DNA of 14,978 nt from CAYGZM01 sp964354365. Lineage in GTDB: Bacteria; Planctomycetota; Phycisphaerae; Sedimentisphaerales; Anaerobacaceae. Within the stretch, counting starts at the first letter, position 1. Each line of letters starts with the position of its first letter. The translations under genes and the position numbers were made by a program. The stretch spans positions 1-14,978 of the forward strand of contig CAYGZM010000092.1 in NCBI GenBank assembly GCA_964354365.1, read 5' to 3'. This document shows, in pieces, positions 1 through 6,137 of this stretch. Below the pieces are notes generated by a model that was not told the DNA's origin, ran no database searches, and saw only the letters and a list, made by a program, of their open reading frames with translations.

Positions 1-27
1 TGCATTTTTAACTTTGATTTTTGCATT

Positions 28-54
28 CTCAAACTGACTGTCGGTCAGTTTGAG
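28..54 (-). terminator. Strong hairpin just after the prepilin gene
   Basis: An 11-bp perfect inverted repeat (CTCAAACTGAC at 28-38 and GTCAGTTTGAG at 44-54, 5-nt loop) lies three bases past the stop codon of the prepilin gene. Read on the minus strand, no clear U-tract follows (AATGCAAAAATC). It may therefore be a 3'-end stability structure or an atypical terminator rather than a classical intrinsic one. Confidence 0.45.
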
Positions 55-57
55 TTC

Positions 58-870
58 TCAGTAGTCCTTGTAGTGTCTCATCCACGCTGGCCAAGCAGTG
101 GGGGTAACACGCCCGGCCTTTGTCCACGGGCCGGCTGTGTTGTACTGTCTGTGCCACTTCAGCGTCCAGAGCTCCTTGACCCCGATTTTTCTCACAGACC
201 AGTCCATAAACAGCCCGGCAAGGAACCCGTCGTGTCGGTCAACGCAGCAGCGCTCCATTTCGTTTGTCCCGGGCCTGTCCGGGATCGGCACCCCGGCCGG
301 AAGCGCCGGCGGCTGGTCATCCGCGAGCGGCCAGAAGTCAACCCACCAGCTTCCACAGAAGACCGGGACATTGTTGGCGTTCTGTACATTACAGGTGCGC
401 CAGTAATATGATATGTCATATTTGGGGGGATTACGACCCCACATTCCGGTTGTGCCTGGCTTCGGATTACACACCCAGGCGTTCGGACCGTAGCTGCCTA
501 TGTCGTCCGCACTGTAAACGTTTCCCGATCTCCAGGCCCAGTTGCCCCAGACGCCAATCTTGCCGGTGCCGGCATACCAGGTCATGGCCTGCGGGCAGAG
601 CCGGATCCTGTCGTCCTTATAGTACGGTCGCATGGCATCCATCCACCAATAGCCGTTCCCGCCCCCCGCGCCGTTGAAAAACCGGCTGTCGTTCTCCTCA
701 CAGTACATCGCGAACAGCAGACCCCACTGTCTGAGGTTGGCCAGGCACGCGCTTGCCCTTGCCTGCCTCTTCACCCGGCTAAGTGCGGGCATCAATATCG
801 CCATAAGCAGGGCGATTATGGCGATTACTACGAGTAGCTCTACAAGTGTGAAACCTTTGCGTTTGTTCAT
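58..870 (-). CDS. Prepilin-type N-terminal cleavage/methylation domain protein (type II secretion-like pseudopilin)
   Basis: This 270-residue protein starts with a textbook class III (type IV pilin-like) signal: MNKRKG followed by FTLVE. Cleavage would fall after Gly6, and the conserved Glu becomes residue 5 of the mature protein. A hydrophobic helix (residues 8-28, LVELLVVIAIIALLMAIL) would anchor it in the inner membrane and drive assembly. The rest is a Trp- and Cys-containing globular domain. Its C-terminal RHDGFLAGLFMDWSVRK and ELWTLKWHR segment is, from memory, typical of the very numerous pseudopilin-like paralogs in Planctomycetota and Lentisphaerae. These are usually annotated as type II secretion proteins without known partners. 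No other pilus or secretion gene is in the window, so the partner machinery is unknown. The ATG is preceded by AGGGG at 880-884 and, further up, by a good promoter. Family assignment is firm; role is inferred. Confidence 0.92.
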   Translation of the reverse strand: MNKRKGFTLVELLVVIAIIALLMAILMPALSRVKRQARASACLANLRQWGLLFAMYCEENDSRFFNGAGGGNGYWWMDAMRPYYKDDRIRLCPQAMTWYAGTGKIGVWGNWAWRSGNVYSADDIGSYGPNAWVCNPKPGTTGMWGRNPPKYDISYYWRTCNVQNANNVPVFCGSWWVDFWPLADDQPPALPAGVPIPDRPGTNEMERCCVDRHDGFLAGLFMDWSVRKIGVKELWTLKWHRQYNTAGPWTKAGRVTPTAWPAWMRHYKDY

Positions 871-994
871 AGCACCATACCCCTAAATGCCGAAACTTCA
901 CCTTCCTCGCCCACCGGCAAAAAAGATGCGCCCCAAGCGCTCCTTGTTCCGCAGATTCCGCCTCGCGCACGGCGAAATCCGCCCCGAGGGGCCA

Positions 995-1025
995 GCGACG
1001 CCATCATCTATAATTATAGCGTCGC
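995..1025. promoter_or_regulatory. Inverted repeat spanning the prepilin promoter -10 (possible operator)
   Basis: GCGACGC (995-1001) and GCGTCGC (1019-1025) form a perfect 7-bp inverted repeat with a 17-bp centre containing the TATAAT box of the prepilin promoter. A symmetric site over the -10 and start region is where a repressor dimer could bind. In RNA only the downstream half would be transcribed, so a DNA-binding site is more likely than a leader hairpin. No cognate regulator is visible. Confidence 0.35.
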
Positions 1026-1041
1026 ACCAGTTTCTTTGCAA
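1013..1041 (-). promoter_or_regulatory. Sigma-70-type promoter for the prepilin gene
   Basis: On the minus strand, TTGCAA (1041-1036) and a perfect TATAAT (1018-1013) are separated by 17 nt. Transcription would begin near 1006 and give a leader of about 135 nt before the ATG at 870. The leader contains a short GCGC hairpin (928-940) followed by six U (924-919). That is a weak attenuator candidate because its stem is only 4 bp. Confidence 0.6.
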
Positions 1042-1067
1042 CAACAAAGTTCTTATCGGGTCAAAAC

Positions 1068-1133
1068 GCCCCCAACATTGAAAAAAACGCGGTTTTTTCG
1101 GGAATCTTTGATTAACGTCCCAAAGGTTGGGGG
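1068..1133. repeat. 9-bp inverted repeat with a nested hairpin
   Basis: GCCCCCAAC (1068-1076) and GTTGGGGGC (1125-1133) are perfect inverted repeats. Between them lies a second palindrome, AAAAAACGCGGTTTTTT (about 1081-1097). The right arm can also pair locally as CCCAA-agg-TTGGG (1118-1130). The element lies just upstream of the prepilin promoter and no coding sequence covers it. Its function is unknown; a MITE-like remnant or a cruciform is possible. Confidence 0.45.
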
Positions 1134-1144
1134 CAATCTGGTTG

Positions 1145-1199
1145 TTCATTCCGAGCGGAGGCCCTTGGGGCCGAAGCCGAGGAATCTGTTGAAAAACAG
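1145..1199. repeat. Probable dispersed intergenic repeat (TTCCGAGCG...CGAGGAATCTG type)
   Basis: The arms TTCATTCCGAGCGGAG (1145-1160) and GCCGAGGAATCTG (1176-1188) resemble the 'CATTCCGAGCG...CGAGGAATCT' repeat that I recall from spacers of many environmental genomes. A GGCCCttGGGGCC palindrome lies between the arms, and a CTGTT-GAAA-AACAG hairpin (1186-1199) follows. The likeness is from memory only; no second full copy is present in this window. Confidence 0.3.
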
Positions 1200-1230
1200 G
1201 TTTCCCTTCGTGGCCCTCTCCTTTGCTTCG

Positions 1231-1247
1231 TCACGCGCGCCGCGTGA
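1231..1247. repeat. Perfect 7-bp palindrome in non-coding DNA
   Basis: TCACGCG-CGC-CGCGTGA is a perfect GC-rich inverted repeat with a 3-bp centre. It sits between the predicted small RNA terminator and the prepilin promoter. It is operator-sized, but no promoter is recognisable beside it. Confidence 0.35.
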
Positions 1248-1321
1248 AATGATAGTCCGCAATGTTTTCAACATAGCAATTGAGGTTCCTAATGCCGGGT
1301 GGCGGGCTTGGCTGGGCGCAG

Positions 1322-1357
1322 AAAAAAGGCTGGGGCCATTGTGGTCTCCAGCCTTTT
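1322..1357 (-). terminator. Intrinsic terminator (minus strand, partly bidirectional)
   Basis: AAAAGGCTGG (1324-1333) and CCAGCCTTTT (1348-1357) form a 10-bp perfect stem whose loop can pair further. On the minus strand the stem ends in a run of six U (1327-1322), a classical intrinsic terminator. On the plus strand it ends in four U. It would end the predicted small RNA and would also stop read-through from the cupin gene at 1687. Confidence 0.75.
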
Positions 1358-1456
1358 GTGAGACAGCGTTGCAATTAAGAGAATACTGCAAAGCTATGAT
1401 TTAATCACTATCTCACAAAAACCAAGATATATGAGAAGAAAAGAGCTTCCATATAT
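1322..1456 (-). ncRNA. Predicted structured small RNA of about 135 nt, family not recognised
   Basis: The interval is bounded by a good minus-strand promoter (-10 at 1468-1463) and an intrinsic terminator at 1357-1322, and holds no convincing ORF. Strong self-complementarity is visible. A 5' hairpin pairs CATATAT (1450-1456) with ATATATG (1427-1433). A 10-bp perfect stem pairs 1411-1420 with 1354-1363 and can be extended by about five pairs with two wobbles. An inner hairpin pairs TGCAA (1387-1391) with TTGCA (1369-1373). The terminator follows directly. It could be a regulatory sRNA or a 6S-like RNA, but I see no 6S, SRP, RNase P or tmRNA signature. The start point is inferred from the -10 box. 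Confidence 0.45.
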
Positions 1457-1462
1457 AGCTTG

Positions 1463-1522
1463 ATTTTAACGGGCGGCGGCGGCGAATGCAAGAACTTTTT
1501 TGAGAATTTTTCAAATTTTTTT
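1463..1522 (-). promoter_or_regulatory. Promoter with UP-like phased A-tracts for the predicted small RNA
   Basis: On the minus strand, TTGCAT (1491-1486) and TAAAAT (1468-1463) are 17 nt apart. Immediately upstream are three A-tracts (complements of T-runs at 1496-1501, 1507-1511 and 1516-1522). Their centres are about 10.5 bp apart, so they are in phase with the helix. This layout is typical of UP elements or bent DNA at strong stable-RNA promoters. Confidence 0.55.
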
Positions 1523-1540
1523 CGCATAATTCAGCTTTTC

Positions 1541-1560
1541 ACGGGTTTAGCCCGTTTTTT
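1541..1560 (+). terminator. Intrinsic terminator facing the plus strand
   Basis: ACGGG (1541-1545), loop TTTAG, CCCGT (1551-1555), then an uninterrupted T-run to 1560. There is no plus-strand gene anywhere upstream in the window. It is therefore an orphan: it may end an unrecognised plus-strand transcript or simply insulate the cupin gene from antisense transcription. Confidence 0.5.
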
Positions 1561-1686
1561 ACTGCGTTATGGGCGATTTTTGCGGGCTTGCGGCCCCGTC
1601 GGGGTGGGCAATTTCTGTGCTGTTTTTGGCGTGCGGCGCCCCCAAGTCCGTGCTTCGCCGCGGTTTTGTCGCTGCTTTTGGTCCCG

Positions 1687-2025
1687 TCAGTCCGCCACGG
1701 GTGCGACGCAATAGAGGTAGGCCAAAGGTCCTGGGCCGGTGTTCCTTACGTCGTGGATCGTATTCGGCGGTATGTAGCACACCTTGCCTTGCCCGACCGG
1801 GATGCAATCCGGCTCCTCTTCGCCGATGAGCAGCTCGCCCCGGCCCTTCAAAAATACAAGAATCTCCTCGTGCTGTTTGGTGCTGTGCTGCCCGCACGCC
1901 TTGCCCGGCGCCAGATGCACCCTTCCCGACCGCATACCGAGCGTCTGCGGCGGACCTTCCAAAACCCGCTGGTATTCCGGGTTATCGTTCAATTCGACTA
2001 CGAGGACTCTTTCTGCCGATGCCAT
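1687..2025 (-). CDS. Small single-domain cupin protein
   Basis: The 112-residue length fits one cupin barrel. Motif 1 is recognisable as GQHSTKQHEEILVFLKGRGE (residues 45-64), with His47, His52 and Glu53/54 as likely metal ligands. Motif 2 is YIPPNTIHDVRNTG (residues 84-97), with Pro86, His91 and Asn95. The protein should fold as a cytosolic beta-barrel that binds a divalent metal. Substrate and reaction cannot be read from sequence, since stand-alone cupins range from sugar isomerases and dioxygenases to sensors. No signal peptide is present. The start is supported by TAAGGAG (2037-2031) five bases upstream and a promoter at 2067-2095. It is transcribed divergently from the porin-Cbi operon, so a metal-related role is conceivable but unproven. 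Confidence 0.85.
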   Translation of the reverse strand: MASAERVLVVELNDNPEYQRVLEGPPQTLGMRSGRVHLAPGKACGQHSTKQHEEILVFLKGRGELLIGEEEPDCIPVGQGKVCYIPPNTIHDVRNTGPGPLAYLYCVAPVAD

Positions 2026-2066
2026 AGGCGCTCCTTAGGAATCAATGGCCGTTTTTCAGATGAGAG

Positions 2067-2095
2067 TTTCTAAAAAATCCCCAACTTTTTGTCAA
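2067..2095 (-). promoter_or_regulatory. Sigma-70-type promoter for the cupin gene
   Basis: On the minus strand, a perfect TTGACA (2095-2090) and TAGAAA (2072-2067) are separated by 17 nt. The predicted start lies near 2060, giving a leader of about 35 nt that contains the Shine-Dalgarno. The -35 is only 8 bp from the -35 of the divergent porin promoter. Confidence 0.6.
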
Positions 2096-2103
2096 CTATT
2101 TTC

Positions 2104-2132
2104 TTGACGCAGTAACACGAATTCATTATTTT
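2104..2132 (+). promoter_or_regulatory. Putative sigma-70-type promoter for the porin-cbiMQO operon
   Basis: TTGACG (2104-2109), 17 nt, TATTTT (2127-2132). Transcription would start around 2139, only about 40 nt before the porin ATG. This leaves no room for a cobalamin riboswitch, and none is visible. The -10 box matches consensus at four of six positions, so this is a moderate call. Confidence 0.45.
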
Positions 2133-2179
2133 TATGCGCACTACGGTAGGTGTTGTCTATATGCCAAGAGCAGTTAAAT

Positions 2180-3469
2180 ATGAGCAGAAAAAGAATTCCG
2201 GCGTGCATTGCAGCGTTTGCTGCTTTGACAGGGATATGTCGCGGTGCCGGTGAGCAGGCTGTCGACGGCAGTGCCCCTTGCGGCATCTGGAACAGGCAGA
2301 CCCTGACGAACGGCTTCTGCGGCCTCAATGACAGTCTTGGCGACACCGGGATAGAGTTTGGTCTCGGCGCCACGAGCATCTACCAGCAGAATGTCCGAGG
2401 CGGCATCAGCAAGCATCGCCGGGCCGGGCGGTTCTCCGGGAGCTATGATTTGGAGGTCGGGGCGGACCTGCAGAAACTGCTCGGCTTCGAGGGGGCGCGC
2501 GTCTTTGTGCACGGTGAAGGCTGGTGGTCCAAATCCGGCGGCATTGACGGGCCTTCGGTGGGAAGCGCGTTCGGGGTGAATAGAGACGCCGGCGCCCGCG
2601 ATGCGATCGTTGTCACCGAGCTGTGGTACGAGCAGTCGCTGCTGGATGGCAGATTGCTCCTGCGGATCGGCAAGATGGACCTCACCGGCGGGTTCGAATG
2701 CTCCGGCTGCCCGGTTGCATTTGACACCAGCGCCTATGCGCACGACGAGACAATCCAGTTTCTCAACGGCGCGCTTGTGAATAACCCGACGATTCCCTTC
2801 CCGGACTACGCACTTGGTGTGGCGGGCCTTTACAGACCGCTCGACTGGTGGTATGTCTCGGCAGGTGTTGTCGATGCCCAGAACGATGCACGGGAGACGG
2901 GTTTTAGCACGGCATTCCACGATGAGGACTACTTCTTCTACATATTTGAGACGGGCGTAACGCCGAGACTGCATTCGGCGAATGGGCCGCTGCAGGGCGC
3001 CTATCGCATAGGCCTCTGGAACGACCCGCGGCCCAAGGCGAATTCGGATGCCGCCAGGAACTATCGAGATGACGTTGGCTTTTATCTGAGCTGCGATCAG
3101 ATGCTGGCAAAAGAAAACGACCAACCGGATGATGCTCAGGGCCTCGGCGCGTTTTTCAGATATGGCTGCGCGGACGGCAAGAGAAACGACATCACCGACT
3201 TCTGGAGTTTCGGCTTTCAGTATCAGGGACTTCTCGAAGGTCGGGACGAGGACGCACTTGGCGTCGGCTTCGCCCAGGGCGTCTTCAGCGACGGGGCCTC
3301 CGTGACCTATACCGATGATTATGAGAGTGTTCTTGAGCTTTACTATAATGCCCGGATTACGCCCTGGATGAATATCAGTCCGAGTATCCAGTACATCGCC
3401 AACCCGGGCGGCGCCGGCGCAGTCGGTGACGCCGTTGTCCTGGGCGTTCGTGCGCAAATGTTGTTTTAG
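2180..3469 (+). CDS. OprB-like carbohydrate-selective porin family outer-membrane protein
   Basis: From the ATG at 2180 the protein has 429 residues: a basic N-terminus (MSRKRIP), a hydrophobic stretch and a likely signal-peptidase site near residue 23. A GTG ten codons upstream (2150) is in frame but would push the signal peptide inward, so I prefer 2180. The mature part shows OprB-family features: LGDTGIEFGLGATSIYQQNV, then alternating aromatic/hydrophobic beta-strand segments, then a terminal Phe (RAQMLF), the usual signal for BAM-dependent insertion. Members form 16-stranded outer-membrane barrels and are commonly sugar channels. Here the next gene starts 31 bp downstream and is an ECF cobalt/nickel transporter. 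The substrate may therefore be a metal or metal chelate rather than a sugar (inference). Family call firm, substrate open. Confidence 0.85.
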   Translation: MSRKRIPACIAAFAALTGICRGAGEQAVDGSAPCGIWNRQTLTNGFCGLNDSLGDTGIEFGLGATSIYQQNVRGGISKHRRAGRFSGSYDLEVGADLQKLLGFEGARVFVHGEGWWSKSGGIDGPSVGSAFGVNRDAGARDAIVVTELWYEQSLLDGRLLLRIGKMDLTGGFECSGCPVAFDTSAYAHDETIQFLNGALVNNPTIPFPDYALGVAGLYRPLDWWYVSAGVVDAQNDARETGFSTAFHDEDYFFYIFETGVTPRLHSANGPLQGAYRIGLWNDPRPKANSDAARNYRDDVGFYLSCDQMLAKENDQPDDAQGLGAFFRYGCADGKRNDITDFWSFGFQYQGLLEGRDEDALGVGFAQGVFSDGASVTYTDDYESVLELYYNARITPWMNISPSIQYIANPGGAGAVGDAVVLGVRAQMLF

Positions 3470-3500
3470 CTGTCGGAATTTCATACAGAAGGATTCTACT

Positions 3501-4553
3501 ATGCACATGGCTAATGAATTGCTGTCGATCCCGGTGGCCACGGGGACGCTCGCAATAGCTGCCGCCGGCCTGGGCTTCATCTGCAGAAAGGTCAGGCATA
3601 TTCTGGTCGCCGACAAGCTCGCTTTGACGGGTATTCTGGGCGCCTTCGTCTTTGCCGGTCAGATGGTCAACTTCCAATTGCCCGCGATGCCAGGAACGAG
3701 CGGGCACATGGTCGGAGCGGTATTGCTGGCTATCGTATTGGGCCCGCACCTCGCCGCAATCGTAATGTCCTCGGTGGTGATTGTTCAGTGTCTCATCTTC
3801 CAGGATGGCGGCCTGCTCGCCCTTGGCTGCAACATTATCAATATGGCCCTGGTCCCGACGTACCTCGGCTATCTTCTGTACAGGACCGTTACGATGGGGC
3901 CTTCCTCCAGCATGCGGGTGCATGTCGGGGCGATGCTGGCCTGCGTGGTTTCCATTGAGGCAGGCGCGATTCTCGTCCCGGTGCAGGCGGCCCTGGCGGG
4001 CGTGCTGGCCGTCCCCTTCTCGACCTTCCTGATAACGATGATCGGCGTTCATTTCCTGGTCGGCTTTGTCGAGGGCCTGGTCACCGTCGCCGTATTGGGC
4101 TACCTTCAGCAGGTCAGGCCGGACATCGTTGTCGATTCTCTGCCCGGCAAGGCCAGATTGAGCAAAGGCGCTGTGCTGGCAACCCTGGTCGTCTTTACTG
4201 TCGTTATCGCCGCCGGATTGTCCTTGCTTGCCTCAGACCTGCCCGACGGGCTGGAGTGGAGCTACGCCGACCGCCCCGACCAGCCGGACTTTGAATCCGC
4301 CGTCTCCAACGACGATTCTCGAATAGCCGCCGTTGACGATTTCCAGTCCAAGTACGCCCCGATGCCTGATTATTCGGTCAGGGCGTCCAAATTGGGCGAG
4401 TTGCCGCGCGGTGAGGCCGACGTCACAGCGGGCTGGACCAGCTTCGCAGGCGTGGTCGGTTCGGCGATAACAATGGCGGCAATCTGGATGACGGCCGCAC
4501 TTCTAAAGAAGAGGAAAGTCCCCCCAGACATTGGCACGACACTCCAACAATAA
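3501..4553 (+). CDS. cbiM: CbiM-family S component of ECF cobalt/nickel transporter, with C-terminal PDGLE domain
   Basis: This 350-residue membrane protein begins MHMANELLS. The start at 3501 is chosen because CbiM/NikM proteins require Met1-His2 at the N-terminus as metal ligands and because AGAAGGA (3487-3493) sits at good spacing. The family's third ligand region is present as PGTSGH (His69), followed by the typical GAVLLAIVLGPHLAAIVMSS and GLLALGCNIINMALVP segments. After about six membrane helices comes LPDGLEWSY (PDGLE at 248-252), a short periplasmic stretch and a final helix near 310-335. That is the PDGLE/CbiN-like module that assists metal loading, fused here rather than encoded separately. 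The protein should capture Co2+ or Ni2+ in the inner membrane and pass it through with CbiQ and CbiO. The choice between cobalt and nickel cannot be made from sequence. Confidence 0.93.
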   Translation: MHMANELLSIPVATGTLAIAAAGLGFICRKVRHILVADKLALTGILGAFVFAGQMVNFQLPAMPGTSGHMVGAVLLAIVLGPHLAAIVMSSVVIVQCLIFQDGGLLALGCNIINMALVPTYLGYLLYRTVTMGPSSSMRVHVGAMLACVVSIEAGAILVPVQAALAGVLAVPFSTFLITMIGVHFLVGFVEGLVTVAVLGYLQQVRPDIVVDSLPGKARLSKGAVLATLVVFTVVIAAGLSLLASDLPDGLEWSYADRPDQPDFESAVSNDDSRIAAVDDFQSKYAPMPDYSVRASKLGELPRGEADVTAGWTSFAGVVGSAITMAAIWMTAALLKKRKVPPDIGTTLQQ

Positions 4554-4574
4554 TCAGTAATCAATAATCAATTG
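4552..4574. repeat. Triple heptanucleotide tandem repeat between cbiM and cbiQ
   Basis: AATCAGT (4552-4558), AATCAAT (4559-4565) and AATCAAT (4566-4572), then TG, fill the gap from the cbiM stop to just before the cbiQ start. As a result no Shine-Dalgarno precedes cbiQ. A similar three-heptamer array lies at 8834-8856. Confidence 0.6.
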
Positions 4575-4576
4575 TA

Positions 4577-5353
4577 ATGCACCACGCACACATCGACAAG
4601 TTTGCATATCAGGATTCGCCCATACATCGGCTCGACAGCAGGGTGAAGTTCATCGTTGTCCTTGTCTTTACCGCGGTCGTTATCTCTTTGCCGCGCACCT
4701 CGCTCAGCATCCTGGCCTGCTACGCCGTTGGCCCTTTCGCAATTCTTGTATTGGGTGGGATTCCGCTGCGGTTCACCTTCAAGCAGATACTGCTGGTCAG
4801 CCCGTTTGTATTGGTCCTGGCGCTGAGCTGTCCGCTGTATGACAGGACCCCCGTTGAGGCGCCCTTCGGACCCTGGGTTTTGCGGCTCACGGTCGGCTGG
4901 ATGCGAGGCTTCACGATTCTCGGAAAGTTCGTTGTCACAATGCTTGCCCTTATAGCACTGGTCTCGACGACGCGGTTCAACGATTTACTGACCGGCCTGC
5001 AAAGGCTTGGCCTGCCGAAAATATTGGTCATCCAGCTGGGCTTCCTGTACCGCTACATTTTTGTCCTCATCGACAGGGCGCATCACATCCTGCAGGCCAG
5101 GGCGGGCAGGAAACTGCGAAGTCTCGGTTTTAAGGTGGAGCTGCGAGTCGCAGCGGCCATGCTCGGCTCGCTGTTCATCCGCAGCATCGACACCGCCGAG
5201 CACATAAATATCGCAATGCAGGCCCGCGGCTTCGACGGAAAATGGAACACCATCTCGAAGCTGCGGGTTAGCGCGGCGGACTATGTCTTCGTGCTGAGCG
5301 CCGCACTCTTTGTGTTGGGACTCTACGTATTTGTAAGGCCGGCCCTGCAGTGA
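4577..5353 (+). CDS. cbiQ: CbiQ-family transmembrane T component of ECF cobalt/nickel transporter
   Basis: The 258 residues match the usual CbiQ length. The N-terminus (HIDKFAYQDSPIHRLDSRVK) is the cytosolic lead-in seen in CbiQ/EcfT. Several hydrophobic helices follow, and then the two coupling motifs with Ala-Arg: LQARAGRKLRSLG and AMQARGFDG. These cytosolic helices dock into the groove of the ATPase and transmit the conformational change to the S component. It lies between cbiM (23-bp gap) and cbiO (4-bp overlap), so the three are almost certainly co-expressed. No ribosome-binding site is visible before the ATG because a heptamer repeat occupies the gap. Translation may depend on re-initiation after cbiM. 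Confidence 0.92.
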   Translation: MHHAHIDKFAYQDSPIHRLDSRVKFIVVLVFTAVVISLPRTSLSILACYAVGPFAILVLGGIPLRFTFKQILLVSPFVLVLALSCPLYDRTPVEAPFGPWVLRLTVGWMRGFTILGKFVVTMLALIALVSTTRFNDLLTGLQRLGLPKILVIQLGFLYRYIFVLIDRAHHILQARAGRKLRSLGFKVELRVAAAMLGSLFIRSIDTAEHINIAMQARGFDGKWNTISKLRVSAADYVFVLSAALFVLGLYVFVRPALQ

Positions 5354-6099
5354 GCACTATGCCAAGAGCGATTGAGATAGAGAATTTTTCATACAAGTAT
5401 CCCGACGGCACCGCCGCCCTGGACGGAGTCAGCCTGAGCGTCGAGCACGGCGAGAAAGTCGTCCTGATAGGTCCCAACGGCGCGGGCAAATCTACTTTAC
5501 TGCTGGCGATGGCGGGCTTCGTCAAGGGAACCGGGAAAGTTGTCATCGACGGCCTGGAAATCACAAGGGGCAATCTTAAAAAGATCCGCGCCTGCCTCTG
5601 CTCGTGCCTGGAGAACCCCGACGATCAGTTGTTCATGCCCACCTTATTCGATGATGTGGCGTTCGGCCCGCTCAATATGGGCCTCACATCCGAAGAGATA
5701 AAGATCCGCGTCGCCGACGCGCTGAAGACCGTCGGCCTGGCGGAAATGGCCGACAAGGCCCCTCATCATCTCTCGGCCGGCCAGAAACGCGCCGCCGCTA
5801 TCGCCACCGTGTTGTCTATGGCGCCCAAGATAATCACAATGGATGAACCGGATGGCAGCCTCGACCCGAGGAACCGCGGCAAACTTCTAAAACTGCTCGG
5901 CAGCCTGCCTCAGACCCTGATAATAGCCACCTGCAATATGAATTTAGCCGCCGCCCTTGCCGACAGGGCCGTCCTCGTTGACGGTGGACGCATCATCGCC
6001 GACGGTGACGCCAAAGAAATAATGGCCGATGCAAAACTAATGACCGAACACGGCCTCGAAGTGCCGGGCAGGATTGGACCGGTTCCGCTCAAGGATTGA
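5350..6099 (+). CDS. cbiO: CbiO-family ATPase of ECF cobalt/nickel transporter
   Basis: This 249-residue ABC ATPase has Walker A GPNGAGKST (41-49), the ECF-type NPDDQLF segment (89-95), signature LSAGQ (141-145), Walker B IITMDEP (161-167) and D-loop SLD (170-172). A CbiO dimer would power the CbiM-CbiQ complex from the cytosolic face. Two positions depart from consensus. The Q-loop glutamine of the usual 'FQNPDDQLF' is Glu88 (LENPDDQLF). The H-switch histidine of 'ATHD' is Cys195 (ATCNMN). Both are clear in the DNA and the frame is intact. The start is GTG 5350, overlapping the cbiQ stop as GTGA, or ATG 5359; the overlap favours coupled translation. Identity is firm; whether catalysis is normal is uncertain. 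Confidence 0.92.
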   Translation: MSTMPRAIEIENFSYKYPDGTAALDGVSLSVEHGEKVVLIGPNGAGKSTLLLAMAGFVKGTGKVVIDGLEITRGNLKKIRACLCSCLENPDDQLFMPTLFDDVAFGPLNMGLTSEEIKIRVADALKTVGLAEMADKAPHHLSAGQKRAAAIATVLSMAPKIITMDEPDGSLDPRNRGKLLKLLGSLPQTLIIATCNMNLAAALADRAVLVDGGRIIADGDAKEIMADAKLMTEHGLEVPGRIGPVPLKD

Positions 6100-6137
6100 A
6101 CCCGTTCGGGTCTTTAACGGTGCGAAGTCATTTCTTC

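Noticed and set aside
898..1404. Short open frames on both strands of the 871-1686 spacer
   Set aside because: They cut across promoter, terminator and inverted repeats, lack Shine-Dalgarno sequences and resemble no protein family.
2096..2179. Cobalamin or Ni/Co riboswitch upstream of the porin-cbiMQO operon
   Set aside because: The predicted leader is only about 40 nt and no B12-box or Ni/Co riboswitch core was found.
2174..3616. 480-codon open frame on the minus strand opposite the porin gene
   Set aside because: It is antisense to a clear OprB-like porin with signal peptide and C-terminal Phe. Its translation has no recognisable domain and arises from the codon bias of the real gene.
3375..4052. 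225-codon minus-strand open frame opposite cbiM, rich in His, Arg and Gln
   Set aside because: It is antisense to a confidently assigned cbiM. Its composition is what the complement of a hydrophobic membrane-protein gene gives.
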